From Burkholderiales bacterium (GTDB taxonomy: Bacteria; Pseudomonadota; Gammaproteobacteria; Burkholderiales; Nitrosomonadaceae): DNA of 64,000 nt. The stretch spans positions 62,001-126,000 of the forward strand of contig JACKLR010000002.1 of assembly GCA_024235795.1 (NCBI GenBank), given 5' to 3'. The position numbers were made by a program, and so were the translations under genes. A model generated the notes under the pieces. It did not search any database. It was not told where the DNA came from and saw only the letters and a program-made list of their open reading frames with translations. Shown here piece by piece: positions 34,776 to 43,857 of the stretch. Position 1 is the first letter of the stretch. Each line of letters starts with the position of its first letter.

Positions 34776-36011
34776 CTAGGTTTTTACGGACTCGAGGCTT
34801 TTTGGATCAATCGGTGCGCGTGTAAATATTTTTACTGCAAGTTGATTGCGGTCGCGAGCGGGATCGATATCCTGCAGCCAGGAACGCAGTGGCCCTTGCT
34901 GGCGCCAGACACGCCACCCGGCAATTAACCGCCCGGTGAGAATTGCGGTCGACAGCAAGTGCCAGGCCACGACCAGTAACAGGCCGAGATCGGACTGTTC
35001 TGTAATCCATCCATAAGTCAGCAGGATCAGGCAGGGATTGCGCCGCGCGGTGATCAGGCGGTTAAAGGAATCCAGTTTGCGCCAGATAAACATGTCAAAC
35101 GGTGCGAGCCACAACTGAAAAGCGCCTTCGCATAAGCGCCCGCCAATGTAGCCGAAAAACATCAGCCAGATCAGCAAGTCCAGATTGGCAATCGGCGTCA
35201 GCGTACCCGCCAGCCCGATGCCCCATGCCAGATACCAGAGTGGCGGATGGATAATATCGAGACCATGGTCAAGCACATCGCCAAAACGGCTCGAAGTCAC
35301 AGTAACCCGCGCCAGTTTGCCGTCAACGGTATCCAGAAACGTCATGAACCAGCCCATGATCAGACCGATTGCAAAAAACCCGTACCAGAATGCGACACCG
35401 GCCAGCAGTGCAAAAACGGCGCTCAGTACCGTGACATGATTGGGTTGCCAGCCACGCCGCACACACCAATGCGTGCACCAGAAAGCGGGTAACGGCCACA
35501 GCCACTTTGTGACAAGGTCGGTAACGCCTTTGTAAGACCCTGAGAATAATTCTTTTTCGAGTAATTTGCGGTTGTTTTCGGTAACGGGCAGGATATAGGG
35601 CGGGTCTTTCTTTTTCAGGTTTTGCTGAAAATCGATTTTGAGATCGTCGAGTGTACAGTGTGGCAATCCCGACAGGATATGCTCCGGTCTCTGGGCTCTT
35701 TGTTTTGTCAGTACCGCGAGCAGATGTCTCGCCTGATGTCCCAGGGTGCGGACGGCAACATGCTGGTTGTCATGACTGTATAACACCATGGGTTCACGCA
35801 TTTTGACTAATGCAGCCAGTACCCTGGCGTCAAATAAATACTGCGCATTCAATATCAACAGCGGCGCGTTATCGGGCAGTGAATCGATGTTTTCAATCAA
35901 CATGACGTTGTCGATAGCCTTTATCATGCGGTGTAACCGCTCACGGCCATCGAGCCCCCACAGCCTGGTATTGTTTTCGCCTAGAATGTAGATGGATGTT
36001 GTCTTTGGCAT
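34776..36011 (-). CDS. CDP-alcohol phosphatidyltransferase with degenerate N-terminal domain
   Basis: 411 residues. The C-terminal 230 are an integral-membrane CDP-alcohol phosphatidyltransferase with the full signature: Asp227, Asp230-Gly231, Ala234-Arg235, Gly244, Asp248 and Asp252 ('DTVDGKLARVTVTSSRFGDV' and 'LDHGLD'), with several hydrophobic helices around it. The first 150 residues look like a worn nucleotidyltransferase ('GENNTRLWGLDGRERLHRMI') without its metal-binding residues, reminiscent of bifunctional IPCT/DIPPS enzymes that make inositol phospholipids. It would transfer a phospho-alcohol or phosphatidyl group from a CDP-activated donor. The acceptor is unknown. The separate MobA-like gene at 38310-39155 could supply the missing activation step. 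Confidence 0.82.
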   Translation of the reverse strand: MPKTTSIYILGENNTRLWGLDGRERLHRMIKAIDNVMLIENIDSLPDNAPLLILNAQYLFDARVLAALVKMREPMVLYSHDNQHVAVRTLGHQARHLLAVLTKQRAQRPEHILSGLPHCTLDDLKIDFQQNLKKKDPPYILPVTENNRKLLEKELFSGSYKGVTDLVTKWLWPLPAFWCTHWCVRRGWQPNHVTVLSAVFALLAGVAFWYGFFAIGLIMGWFMTFLDTVDGKLARVTVTSSRFGDVLDHGLDIIHPPLWYLAWGIGLAGTLTPIANLDLLIWLMFFGYIGGRLCEGAFQLWLAPFDMFIWRKLDSFNRLITARRNPCLILLTYGWITEQSDLGLLLVVAWHLLSTAILTGRLIAGWRVWRQQGPLRSWLQDIDPARDRNQLAVKIFTRAPIDPKSLESVKT

Positions 36012-36115
36012 ATTTTTTATTCTTTAGAAGAGGGTGTTGTTCTTTTTTCTGATAAGCGGCTTGTCGATACTTCCAAGTCCTTAAAATTGATCATTGTATT
36101 ATAACAACCGGAATT

Positions 36116-37177
36116 TTAAAAAACTCTTCGTAACCAGAGTATGGCCAACAGGATGAGTATCACACTGGGCGCGAGCGCTACGAAGGCGGGTTCCAGGCGT
36201 AATAATAAGCCCGCATTGGCAAAAATCTGGTCAAGCAAATACACTGCAACGCCTATCAGGGCGGCCAGTACCAGTTTATTGGCCAGGCCTGAACGAATCG
36301 ATCCAAAAATAAACGGAATTGACAGCATTAACATTGCGATAGTGAGCAGTGCGCTGCCTGCTTTGCGCCATAAGGCAAGCGCGTAGGAATCGGCATCTTG
36401 TCCGGTGCTGCGCAGAAAATCTACATGGCGAACGAGTTCCACTGGTGATAGACTCTCTGGCGGTTTTGTAAGCGTTGCGATGTCTTCAGGATTCAAGAAG
36501 GAATTCCAGCTCAGCGTTTTAGCACGCTTTAACTCGATTTTATTTTCGGTAAATTTCCGTATGACCACATTCGTCAAAATCCATGCATCGTTACTGCGAA
36601 TATCAGCGAATTGCGCGTGTATATGCGCCAACAAGAAGCCCGATTGATCAAGATGTAAGATTTCAATATCTGACGCTCTTTTGGCGTGCAGCATGTAACC
36701 AATTCGCAAAATGTTTTGCTCGTTACGCGTCCAGATACCGAGTCCTTTACCCAGTTCCGCCGTTTGATTCAACGCGACGGCCCGGTTTGAAATGGCTTTT
36801 TGTTGCAGTTGTGGCGCGACAAACTGTTCAAGTCCAGCAATCAACAGAATGAGCGCGATGCCAACCGCAATCGGCGCCAAACTGATTTGCAGCGGAGAGA
36901 TTCCCGCAGCTCGCATCGCGACCAGTTCCGAATGAACTGCCAATGCGCCAAGCGCTGCAACCGTCCCTAATAAAGAAATAAATGGTGCAATTTGGATAAA
37001 GCGGCGCGGTAATAACGCAGTTGTATACATAAATGCGTCAATTGTTCGATAGGTGCCTTTGCCGACATCATCCAGTTGATCGAGCAGGTCAAAGAAACTG
37101 AACAAAGGCAATAAAACGGCTGTGGCGATCACTAAGCCAATCAGCACCTGAATTGAAATGTAACGAAAAATAAGCAT
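36116..37177 (-). CDS. lptG: LPS export ABC transporter permease LptG
   Basis: 353 residues from the ATG at 37175-37177 ('MLIFRYISIQVLIGLVIATA'), which overlaps the lptF stop by one base (TAATG); the longer upstream frame is not needed. It has six transmembrane helices in the LptF/G pattern, three at each end, around a periplasmic beta-jellyroll (about 120-255). With LptF and ATPase LptB it extracts lipopolysaccharide from the inner membrane. The order lptF-lptG is usual; what follows (lipid enzymes) is not. Confidence 0.95.
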   Translation of the reverse strand: MLIFRYISIQVLIGLVIATAVLLPLFSFFDLLDQLDDVGKGTYRTIDAFMYTTALLPRRFIQIAPFISLLGTVAALGALAVHSELVAMRAAGISPLQISLAPIAVGIALILLIAGLEQFVAPQLQQKAISNRAVALNQTAELGKGLGIWTRNEQNILRIGYMLHAKRASDIEILHLDQSGFLLAHIHAQFADIRSNDAWILTNVVIRKFTENKIELKRAKTLSWNSFLNPEDIATLTKPPESLSPVELVRHVDFLRSTGQDADSYALALWRKAGSALLTIAMLMLSIPFIFGSIRSGLANKLVLAALIGVAVYLLDQIFANAGLLLRLEPAFVALAPSVILILLAILWLRRVF

Positions 37178-38253
37178 TACCGAAGGGAAAATAATTTCTG
37201 GCCAGGTTTTAGCGCATATAACAGCAACAAGGTGAATATGGTGAGATAAAGCCACCAGACGCCGGGCATGGTGCCGACAACCCCTTGCTCAACCCAGTTT
37301 TTGGCCAGACCGCTCAGATTGTAATAGACCGCAAAAACAATTGCAGCAAGCAGGTATGTTTTTGTGGCCTTGTCCTGACGCGGCGCAGTTTGAATAAATG
37401 TTACCGCGACCAGGGCCATTAATATTGTTGAAATCGGCCGCGAAAGCCGCCATTGCAGTTCGGCAATTTCCCAGGGTTCCTCGGATTCCCAAAGCGTTCT
37501 TGTGGGCGCGGCTTTCCGCCGGTATCTGAGTGCGAGTTCACTGTCTGTAAAATAAGTCAGCCTTTCAAACTCAATCGTGTCATCCCGGGATGCGGTATGC
37601 GTCAATTGATAAATATAGCCATTTGATAACTGTATATTTGGCCGTTCATTTTGGGTGGCGGGCTGAACTTGTATCGCTTCTTCGGCGATAATGATTTCAC
37701 TGGCCTCAGGTGTCTTGATATAGTGAAAGATATTGTTCATTTGCTTGTTGGCATCATCTTTACTTTTCACATAAACAACTCTGCCACTGCGTTCACTGCC
37801 ATAAAACCGCCCAGCCTGAAAGCGGTTGGTGTTGAGTTCGGCTTCCGCCTGTGCATCTAGAATATAGCTTTCTGAATAAGCCCATGGCCGGACATAGCCG
37901 GAAAGCATGCCGCTGATAATGCCAACCGGTATGGCAACCATTAAAACAGTGAAGACGATGCGCTTGCCGCTGATACCGTTAGAACGTAACACATTGAGTT
38001 CATGATCCTTATTTAATCTGCCCAGACCGCTGATTATGGCAATATAAAGGGCTACAGGGATCAGTACCTCCAATGCGATGAGTGTTTTTAGCATGACCAG
38101 CTTGAACAGCGCGCCCAATCCCAATGTTTCAGTAACTGCGCCCGCTAAAAAGCGTGCGCTGCTGAAACTTGCGAATAAACCTACAAGAATCAGGATAACG
38201 ACAAGAAAGGGAATGGTCAGTTCGCGGGTAATATACCGCTCAATAATCTTCAT
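37177..38253 (-). CDS. lptF: LPS export ABC transporter permease LptF
   Basis: 358 residues starting 'MKIIERYITRELTIPFLVVI' at 38251-38253, with AGGA about 8 bases upstream. It has N-terminal helices, a periplasmic jellyroll domain containing 'RFYGSERSGRVVYVKSKDD', and three C-terminal helices ending near 'LLLLYALKPG'. It partners LptG in LPS extraction. In many proteobacteria lptF follows pepA; here it follows a MobA-like nucleotidyltransferase gene by 56 bases. Confidence 0.95.
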   Translation of the reverse strand: MKIIERYITRELTIPFLVVILILVGLFASFSSARFLAGAVTETLGLGALFKLVMLKTLIALEVLIPVALYIAIISGLGRLNKDHELNVLRSNGISGKRIVFTVLMVAIPVGIISGMLSGYVRPWAYSESYILDAQAEAELNTNRFQAGRFYGSERSGRVVYVKSKDDANKQMNNIFHYIKTPEASEIIIAEEAIQVQPATQNERPNIQLSNGYIYQLTHTASRDDTIEFERLTYFTDSELALRYRRKAAPTRTLWESEEPWEIAELQWRLSRPISTILMALVAVTFIQTAPRQDKATKTYLLAAIVFAVYYNLSGLAKNWVEQGVVGTMPGVWWLYLTIFTLLLLYALKPGQKLFSLR

Positions 38254-38309
38254 GTACAAATCCTGTCAGAAATAAAGCGGTATCCCATTGGATAAGCAAC
38301 CATGAAAAA

Positions 38310-39155
38310 TCAATTGAGCGGTTTCCGGCGTTTATAGAAAGGAACGGGCGCCTTGTTGAGTATGGATTCGGCGAGTAACAAATCCTCAACTTTATCAACA
38401 TCAATACCTGCGCGTGCTTCGGGCAGCAAAACGGTTTTTACGCGAACGCCTGATTTGGCCGCCAGAATGTTGAGGGCTTTTTCCAGCGACAAGCGCCCGA
38501 AGAGATAAGACAATACAATATCAGGGCCGACAATTTGTGAAATCAACCGCCATGGTTTTTTGCGCATGCCCTCAACCTGTTGCCAGAACGTAACGAGTGC
38601 ACGTCCGCCTGGTTTGAATGTGAACAAGTTGCAACCACAGAATCCGCCGTCACGCAACCGGAAGACTGTTCGTTTTGAACCGGGAAATGACGCAGCCATC
38701 TGTTTTTCTGTCACGATGCCAACGGTTGCGTCGCTATCGGTAATTAACGATTCGGTTAAAAAATTTTGAACGATATGAGGCGTGAGTAATGCGTGGTCAG
38801 CTGTTGTCAACAGAACAGGCATGTCATCAGGCAAATGATGCAATCCCTGCTCGGCGCTGCGGCCCGGTGTATCCATGTTGGGAAGCCACTTGACTTCGCC
38901 CGATTCAATTCGCCTTTTTAAAGGAGGACAGTCATCCAGTCTGGAACGGGGCGGGCCGCATAATACAATGGAGTCAACCAGATTACTGGCAGCAAGTGAA
39001 TCCAGAACGCGAATAATCATGGGCGTTCCCCCAACCGGTGCAAAAGCCTTGCAGGCGGCGCCGGTGTGCAGTGTAATTGGATCGTTTGTCGTCCGGTCCG
39101 CGGCCAGTACCAGTGCGGCAAATTTTTGGTGCGTTGTTTCCTGTTGATTGCTCAC
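38310..39155 (-). CDS. MobA-like nucleotidyltransferase
   Basis: 281 residues from a GTG at 39153-39155 that overlaps the TGA of the preceding gene (GTGA). The Rossmann-like NTP-transferase domain is modified: 'AALVLAADRTTNDP' replaces the usual LAAGxGxRxG loop, followed by 'CKAFAPVGGTPMIIRVLDSL', and 'PVLLTTADHALLTPHIV' carries the metal-binding Asp. Such enzymes join NTP to a phosphorylated sugar or alcohol, or GTP to molybdopterin. No other molybdenum-cofactor gene is near. With the CDP-alcohol phosphatidyltransferase in the same transcript, activation of an alcohol phosphate is a reasonable guess. Confidence 0.75.
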   Translation of the reverse strand: MSNQQETTHQKFAALVLAADRTTNDPITLHTGAACKAFAPVGGTPMIIRVLDSLAASNLVDSIVLCGPPRSRLDDCPPLKRRIESGEVKWLPNMDTPGRSAEQGLHHLPDDMPVLLTTADHALLTPHIVQNFLTESLITDSDATVGIVTEKQMAASFPGSKRTVFRLRDGGFCGCNLFTFKPGGRALVTFWQQVEGMRKKPWRLISQIVGPDIVLSYLFGRLSLEKALNILAAKSGVRVKTVLLPEARAGIDVDKVEDLLLAESILNKAPVPFYKRRKPLN

Positions 39156-40312
39156 AGCGTTTTTCCATATATACGGTAACGTTTGTATTCCTTGCTGCCT
39201 AGATTTTTCAGAATATTGCGCATAGGCATGTTGTCTTCGAGTATCCATGACAATTCTACGCTACTTATGCCGTGTTCAAGTCCGATTTTCTTGGGTGCTT
39301 CAATCACCCTGCAGGCCAGCGCCATACCCAAAGGTGTATTATGGAATTGTCGGCGAACGCCCATCAACGGTATGCGTGCGGTATGAATTTCATGCTGTTT
39401 AAGTTTCCGGACCAGTTTCAGCCAGCCTAAGGGAAACAGGCGGCCATTAAGCTCTGCAAACACTTCATTCAGATTCGGTAGCGCTGCCATGAATGCGGCT
39501 GGGTGTCCATCGACTTCTGCTATCTGGATGTATTCATCCGGTACCAGATATTTGAGACTGTTACCCAGTTCAGCAAACTCTGCTTCGGTAAAGGGGACAA
39601 ATCCCCAGTTTTCAGACCAGGCATCGTTAAAAATATCGCGCAGCACTTCCATTTCTTCGGCAAACTGTTTGCGCTTGATTGTTCTGATATGAATTTGATC
39701 GGCATGGCGTTTAATGAGCTGCTGCATAACGCGTGGTGTTTCAAAATCTGCCGCTATCCAGTAGGCGAGCAGGTCTTTGACAGGTTGATAACCCTGTTCC
39801 TCGAGCAATCTTGGATACCAGCGTGCGGTATGCGGCATCATGACAACAGGCGGTGTTTCAAATCCATCAATTAAAATACCGCATTCCTGATTGATCGACA
39901 AGTTGAATGGCCCGGTGATTTGACGCGTTTGTCTGGCGGCAAGCCAGGACTCGGCATGCAATATTAATGCGTTACAGACCTTGTCGTCATCAACGCATTC
40001 AAATAAGCCAAAATGGCCCGTATCGTTGCCATACCGTTCTCGATGCAGGGTATCGATTTGTGCGCTGATTCTTCCGACCAGCCGATTATTCTGGTATGCA
40101 ACCCAGGCCTGCCATTCGCTATGTTGCAGGAAGGGATTGTATTTGGAAAAGTGAAAACGCCGTTCCAGGCGCAATGGCGGCACCCACATCGGATCATCGG
40201 CATAGATATGCCATGGAACATCAATAAAATCACTCATATCGCGGTATGACATTACCGGACGCACTGTCAGTGTATCGGCGATCGTTTGTTTATCTGGTTT
40301 AATCATGGTCAT
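39152..40312 (-). CDS. GNAT-like acyltransferase-type protein of unknown substrate
   Basis: 386 residues, first gene of the minus-strand lipid/LPS block. 'WVAYQNNRLVGRISAQID' (near 70-87) and a second half with 'LARIPLMGVRRQF'-like strand and 'ALACRVIEAPKKIGLEHGIS' then 'SVELSWILEDNMPMRNILKN' fit two GNAT folds, with 'VELSWILEDNMPM' forming the usual C-terminal strand and helix. Such proteins move acyl groups from CoA or ACP to amines or hydroxyls. Tight coupling (4-base overlap) to the nucleotidyltransferase suggests a joint pathway. The substrate cannot be inferred. Confidence 0.65.
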   Translation of the reverse strand: MTMIKPDKQTIADTLTVRPVMSYRDMSDFIDVPWHIYADDPMWVPPLRLERRFHFSKYNPFLQHSEWQAWVAYQNNRLVGRISAQIDTLHRERYGNDTGHFGLFECVDDDKVCNALILHAESWLAARQTRQITGPFNLSINQECGILIDGFETPPVVMMPHTARWYPRLLEEQGYQPVKDLLAYWIAADFETPRVMQQLIKRHADQIHIRTIKRKQFAEEMEVLRDIFNDAWSENWGFVPFTEAEFAELGNSLKYLVPDEYIQIAEVDGHPAAFMAALPNLNEVFAELNGRLFPLGWLKLVRKLKQHEIHTARIPLMGVRRQFHNTPLGMALACRVIEAPKKIGLEHGISSVELSWILEDNMPMRNILKNLGSKEYKRYRIYGKTL

Positions 40313-40590
40313 ACTTTGCGGTTTTACGATTTATTATTAGGCAAATTTTTGTATATTTTGAGGAGATATTATGAAGAATTGATTCTGGAAGCAATGCTTT
40401 TCAGCAAAAAACGCGAATATAATCCCGGTCGCCAATAATTCCGACCGGTTCTACAAACGGTTTTTTAAATGTTTTTATGGGGATGTATTGGAGAATGAAT
40501 ACCCGAAGAAGGATTTTTTGAAGAATTCCTGGCCAGGTAAATGTCGCAGGAATTCTTCATTAATATTCTGATTTCTGATTAAAAATACAA

Positions 40591-43500
40591 TCAGGTTGTT
40601 TTTGCGGAAGGTGTCCCAATTGTTGTCGTGTCTGTCTGATCCGAGGGTACTGTTGCTGCCATTTTTTCATGCTCCTCAGATAATGGTGAGTGTGGTTCGG
40701 TTTTTTTAGGATGATCATCTTGTGTTTCATCGTCGTCACTGTTGGGCTTTACGTCAAACCAGCGATACAGCGTGGGTAAAACAACCAGTGTCAATAACGT
40801 TGATGTGATCAATCCGCCAATTACAACAATCGCCAATGGCCGCTGTACTTCTGAGCCTGGGCCGGTAGCAAACAAAAAGGGCACCAACCCGAGCATGGCA
40901 ACTGTTGCGGTCATCAAAACCGGACGGAAACGTTGTTCGCATCCGCGTATGACTGAAGTCGGAACATCAACACCCTGTTCTCGTTGGTCGCGGATAAATG
41001 AAATCAGTACAACACCATTTAATACGGCGATTCCCCATAATGCAATAAAGCCCACTGAAGCGGGAACTGATAAGTACTCTCCGGAAATAAACAGGCCGGT
41101 TATTCCTCCAATTGAAGCAAAAGGAAGCACCATGATAATCAGTGAAGCCAATTTGACCGAATTAAACAACATAAACAATAAGAAGAAAATGGCTGCAATC
41201 GTTAAAGGCACGATTACGGAGAGTGTCGCCATGGCGCGTTCCATATTTTCAAATTGACCGCCCCACTCAAAGTAATAACCTTCCGGTAGTTTTATTTCTT
41301 CCGCTACCCGCTGTTGTATTTCCTCTACAAATCCGCCCATGTCACGCTCATGAACATTGGCGCCAACCACAACACGGCGCTTGGAGAACTCCCGGTTAAT
41401 TTGTGCCGGTCCGTCTACGACCTGGATATTGGCGACGGATTCCAACGGAATCAGTGCGCCGCCGGGAACCATCCCGCCATTTGACCCGGGGAGTTTCTCT
41501 GGTGTACGCAGTAACAAGTCTTTAATCGCATCAACATTGTCACGATATTCCAGTGGTAGACGCATAATCAGTTCAAATCGCCGCTCGTTCTCGAAAATAG
41601 TCGAAACCATTTTGCCGCCAACGGTCCGGATCAAATCATTGACATCCTCAACATTAATGCCATATCGCGCAATGGCATCCCGGTTAATATCAATCACCAG
41701 GGTCTGCTGTCCCGATAACGGTTGTACCCGGATGTCCCGGGCGCCTCTGACTGTTCTCATGATCCGCGCCAGTTGCTCAGACAATAAGCGTAGTTGTTCC
41801 AGGTCGTCGCCGAAAATTTTTACCGCGACCTGCGAACGTTCGCCTGTAATCATTTCGTCAACACGCTGCGCAATCGGTTGAGAAATGGCGATGCTGACAC
41901 CCGGTAATGTTGACAATACTTTGCGGATGTCGGCATCCACTTCATCCTGAGTCCGTCCCGATTCCGGATCCAGCGCGACGATGGGATCCGATTCATGTGG
42001 TCCCGCCGGATCGGATGGTTCTTTGCCGCGCCCAAGTCTGGAAACCGCACTTTCGACACCCGGTACGGTAGCGATGCGCTTCATCGCTTCAAATTCTATT
42101 TTTATCGAATTCTCCAGGGAAATTGACGGCGCCCGGATAATGACAGGCGTCAGCGCCCCTTCTTTTAGAATCGGAATGAACGAAGTGCCCAAAAACGGAA
42201 ACAGCATAAATGAAGAAACCAATAAGCCGAGTGCGACCATAATTGTCGTTTTTTCGTGCGCCAGTGCTTTATTCAATAGATTCTGATAGCGTTTTTTGAG
42301 ATATGCGATAACCGGTGTGTCATGATTGGCGCCGCCCTTCAGTCCATACGCGCAGAGTACCGGGGATAGCGTGAGTGAAACAATTAATGAAACCGCCAAA
42401 GCAATGGCGATGGTATAGGCCAGCGGGCTGAATGTTTTACCCTCCATACCTTCCAATGTCATCAGTGGCAGGAATACCAGTATGATAATACAGATGCCAA
42501 AAATAAGCGGCGTGCCGATTTCAACCACAGCATCACGTATGACCTGCAATCTTTCCTTTAAGGAATTACCGGCATGCCCCAGCCGGTGGTAGACGTTTTC
42601 TACCACGACAACAGTTGTGTCGACAATGAGGCCGATGGCGATAGCCAGCCCCCCCAGTGACATCAAATTGGCCGAAATGCCCTGCTGGTTCATAATGATG
42701 AAGGTGATGAGCGGCGCAACTATCAATGTTGCTACAACGATCATACTGGAGCGCACATCGCCCAGGAAAATAAACAACACGATAATGACCAGAATAATAC
42801 CTTCAATCAGTACCTTGGTTACCGTCCATAATGCCGCGTCGACCAAATCCGAGCGATCGTAAAAAGGGACGATTTGCAGGCCGCCGGGTAGCAGGTTATT
42901 TTCGTTTATTTCAGTGACTTTTTCCTGAACTCTCGCCACAATCTCTTTGGCGTTGCCGCCCATTAGCATCATGACAATTCCGCCAGCAGATTCTGTGTAA
43001 CCCCCTTTGATCAATGCACCTTGACGCACTGGCCCGCCAAATTCCACTTCAGCGACATCGCGAACAAATACCGGGATGCCATCGATTTCCTTGAGCACAA
43101 TGTTTCTGATGTCATTGAGCGTTGAGATCAGTCCATTGGTTCGAATAAGATATTGTTCGGCATGCAGTTCCAGGATATTTCCACTGGCATTTGCATTATT
43201 GTGAGCCATGGCGCTGTCAACATCCGACAGCGTCAGGTCATAATACCGCAATCTTTCCGGGTCGACATAGACTTGGTACTGTTTTTCGTGACCGCCGAGT
43301 GAATTTATTCCGGCAACGCCTTGAATCGAGCGTAACAGGGGCCGCACAACCCAATCTTGAATCGTACGGCGATCCATTAATTCTTCCACGGTTAGCTCGC
43401 GCGTGCCGTCATTGGGATGATCCAACGTATATTGGTAAATTTCACCGAGTCCAGTGGTTACCGGGCCCAGTTCTGTTACGACACCTTCGGGAAGTTGATC

Positions 43501-43854
43501 CACTACAGCAATGTAGCGTTCCATAACAAGCTGTCGCGCAAAATAAACATCTGTGTCATCGGTAAATACAAGCGTAATAATGGTTAACCCGCTTTTGTTC
43601 AGGGAACGCATCTCCACCAGTCCGGGCAGACCTGTCATGGCAATTTCCACCGGGATGGTGATCAGGCGCTCGATTTCTTCAGCGCTGCGGCCTTCAACGC
43701 GTGCGGCTACGATAACCTGAACATTGGTGACATCCGGAAATGCATCGACTGAAAGTTTGGTGGCAGCCCGTAAACCAAAAGCGAGCAGAATGAGTGTAAT
43801 AATAACGACAAGAAGCCGCTGCCTGAGCATGACTTGTACAATGGATGACAACAT
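40591..43854 (-). CDS. Heavy-metal efflux RND pump (CzcA/CusA family)
   Basis: 1087-residue inner-membrane proton-driven pump with 12 helices and two large periplasmic loops. The fourth-helix motif reads 'AIAIGLIVDTTVVVVENVYH' with Asp412 and Glu419 kept and Ala406 where CzcA has its first Asp, a point shared with CusA. Periplasmic 'SQPIAQRVDEMITGERSQVA' resembles CzcA-type pumps. The exported metal therefore cannot be fixed between divalent cations (Zn/Co/Cd/Ni) and Cu/Ag. It has a hydrophilic, Asp/Glu/His-containing C-terminal tail of about 60 residues. It is the third gene of the operon, three bases after the adaptor. Confidence 0.93.
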   Translation of the reverse strand: MLSSIVQVMLRQRLLVVIITLILLAFGLRAATKLSVDAFPDVTNVQVIVAARVEGRSAEEIERLITIPVEIAMTGLPGLVEMRSLNKSGLTIITLVFTDDTDVYFARQLVMERYIAVVDQLPEGVVTELGPVTTGLGEIYQYTLDHPNDGTRELTVEELMDRRTIQDWVVRPLLRSIQGVAGINSLGGHEKQYQVYVDPERLRYYDLTLSDVDSAMAHNNANASGNILELHAEQYLIRTNGLISTLNDIRNIVLKEIDGIPVFVRDVAEVEFGGPVRQGALIKGGYTESAGGIVMMLMGGNAKEIVARVQEKVTEINENNLLPGGLQIVPFYDRSDLVDAALWTVTKVLIEGIILVIIVLFIFLGDVRSSMIVVATLIVAPLITFIIMNQQGISANLMSLGGLAIAIGLIVDTTVVVVENVYHRLGHAGNSLKERLQVIRDAVVEIGTPLIFGICIIILVFLPLMTLEGMEGKTFSPLAYTIAIALAVSLIVSLTLSPVLCAYGLKGGANHDTPVIAYLKKRYQNLLNKALAHEKTTIMVALGLLVSSFMLFPFLGTSFIPILKEGALTPVIIRAPSISLENSIKIEFEAMKRIATVPGVESAVSRLGRGKEPSDPAGPHESDPIVALDPESGRTQDEVDADIRKVLSTLPGVSIAISQPIAQRVDEMITGERSQVAVKIFGDDLEQLRLLSEQLARIMRTVRGARDIRVQPLSGQQTLVIDINRDAIARYGINVEDVNDLIRTVGGKMVSTIFENERRFELIMRLPLEYRDNVDAIKDLLLRTPEKLPGSNGGMVPGGALIPLESVANIQVVDGPAQINREFSKRRVVVGANVHERDMGGFVEEIQQRVAEEIKLPEGYYFEWGGQFENMERAMATLSVIVPLTIAAIFFLLFMLFNSVKLASLIIMVLPFASIGGITGLFISGEYLSVPASVGFIALWGIAVLNGVVLISFIRDQREQGVDVPTSVIRGCEQRFRPVLMTATVAMLGLVPFLFATGPGSEVQRPLAIVVIGGLITSTLLTLVVLPTLYRWFDVKPNSDDDETQDDHPKKTEPHSPLSEEHEKMAATVPSDQTDTTTIGTPSAKTT

Positions 43855-43857
43855 GAG

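Noticed and set aside
38310..39155. Molybdenum cofactor guanylyltransferase MobA
   Set aside because: The nucleotide loop departs from MobA and no molybdenum-cofactor genes are near; only the fold-level name is kept.
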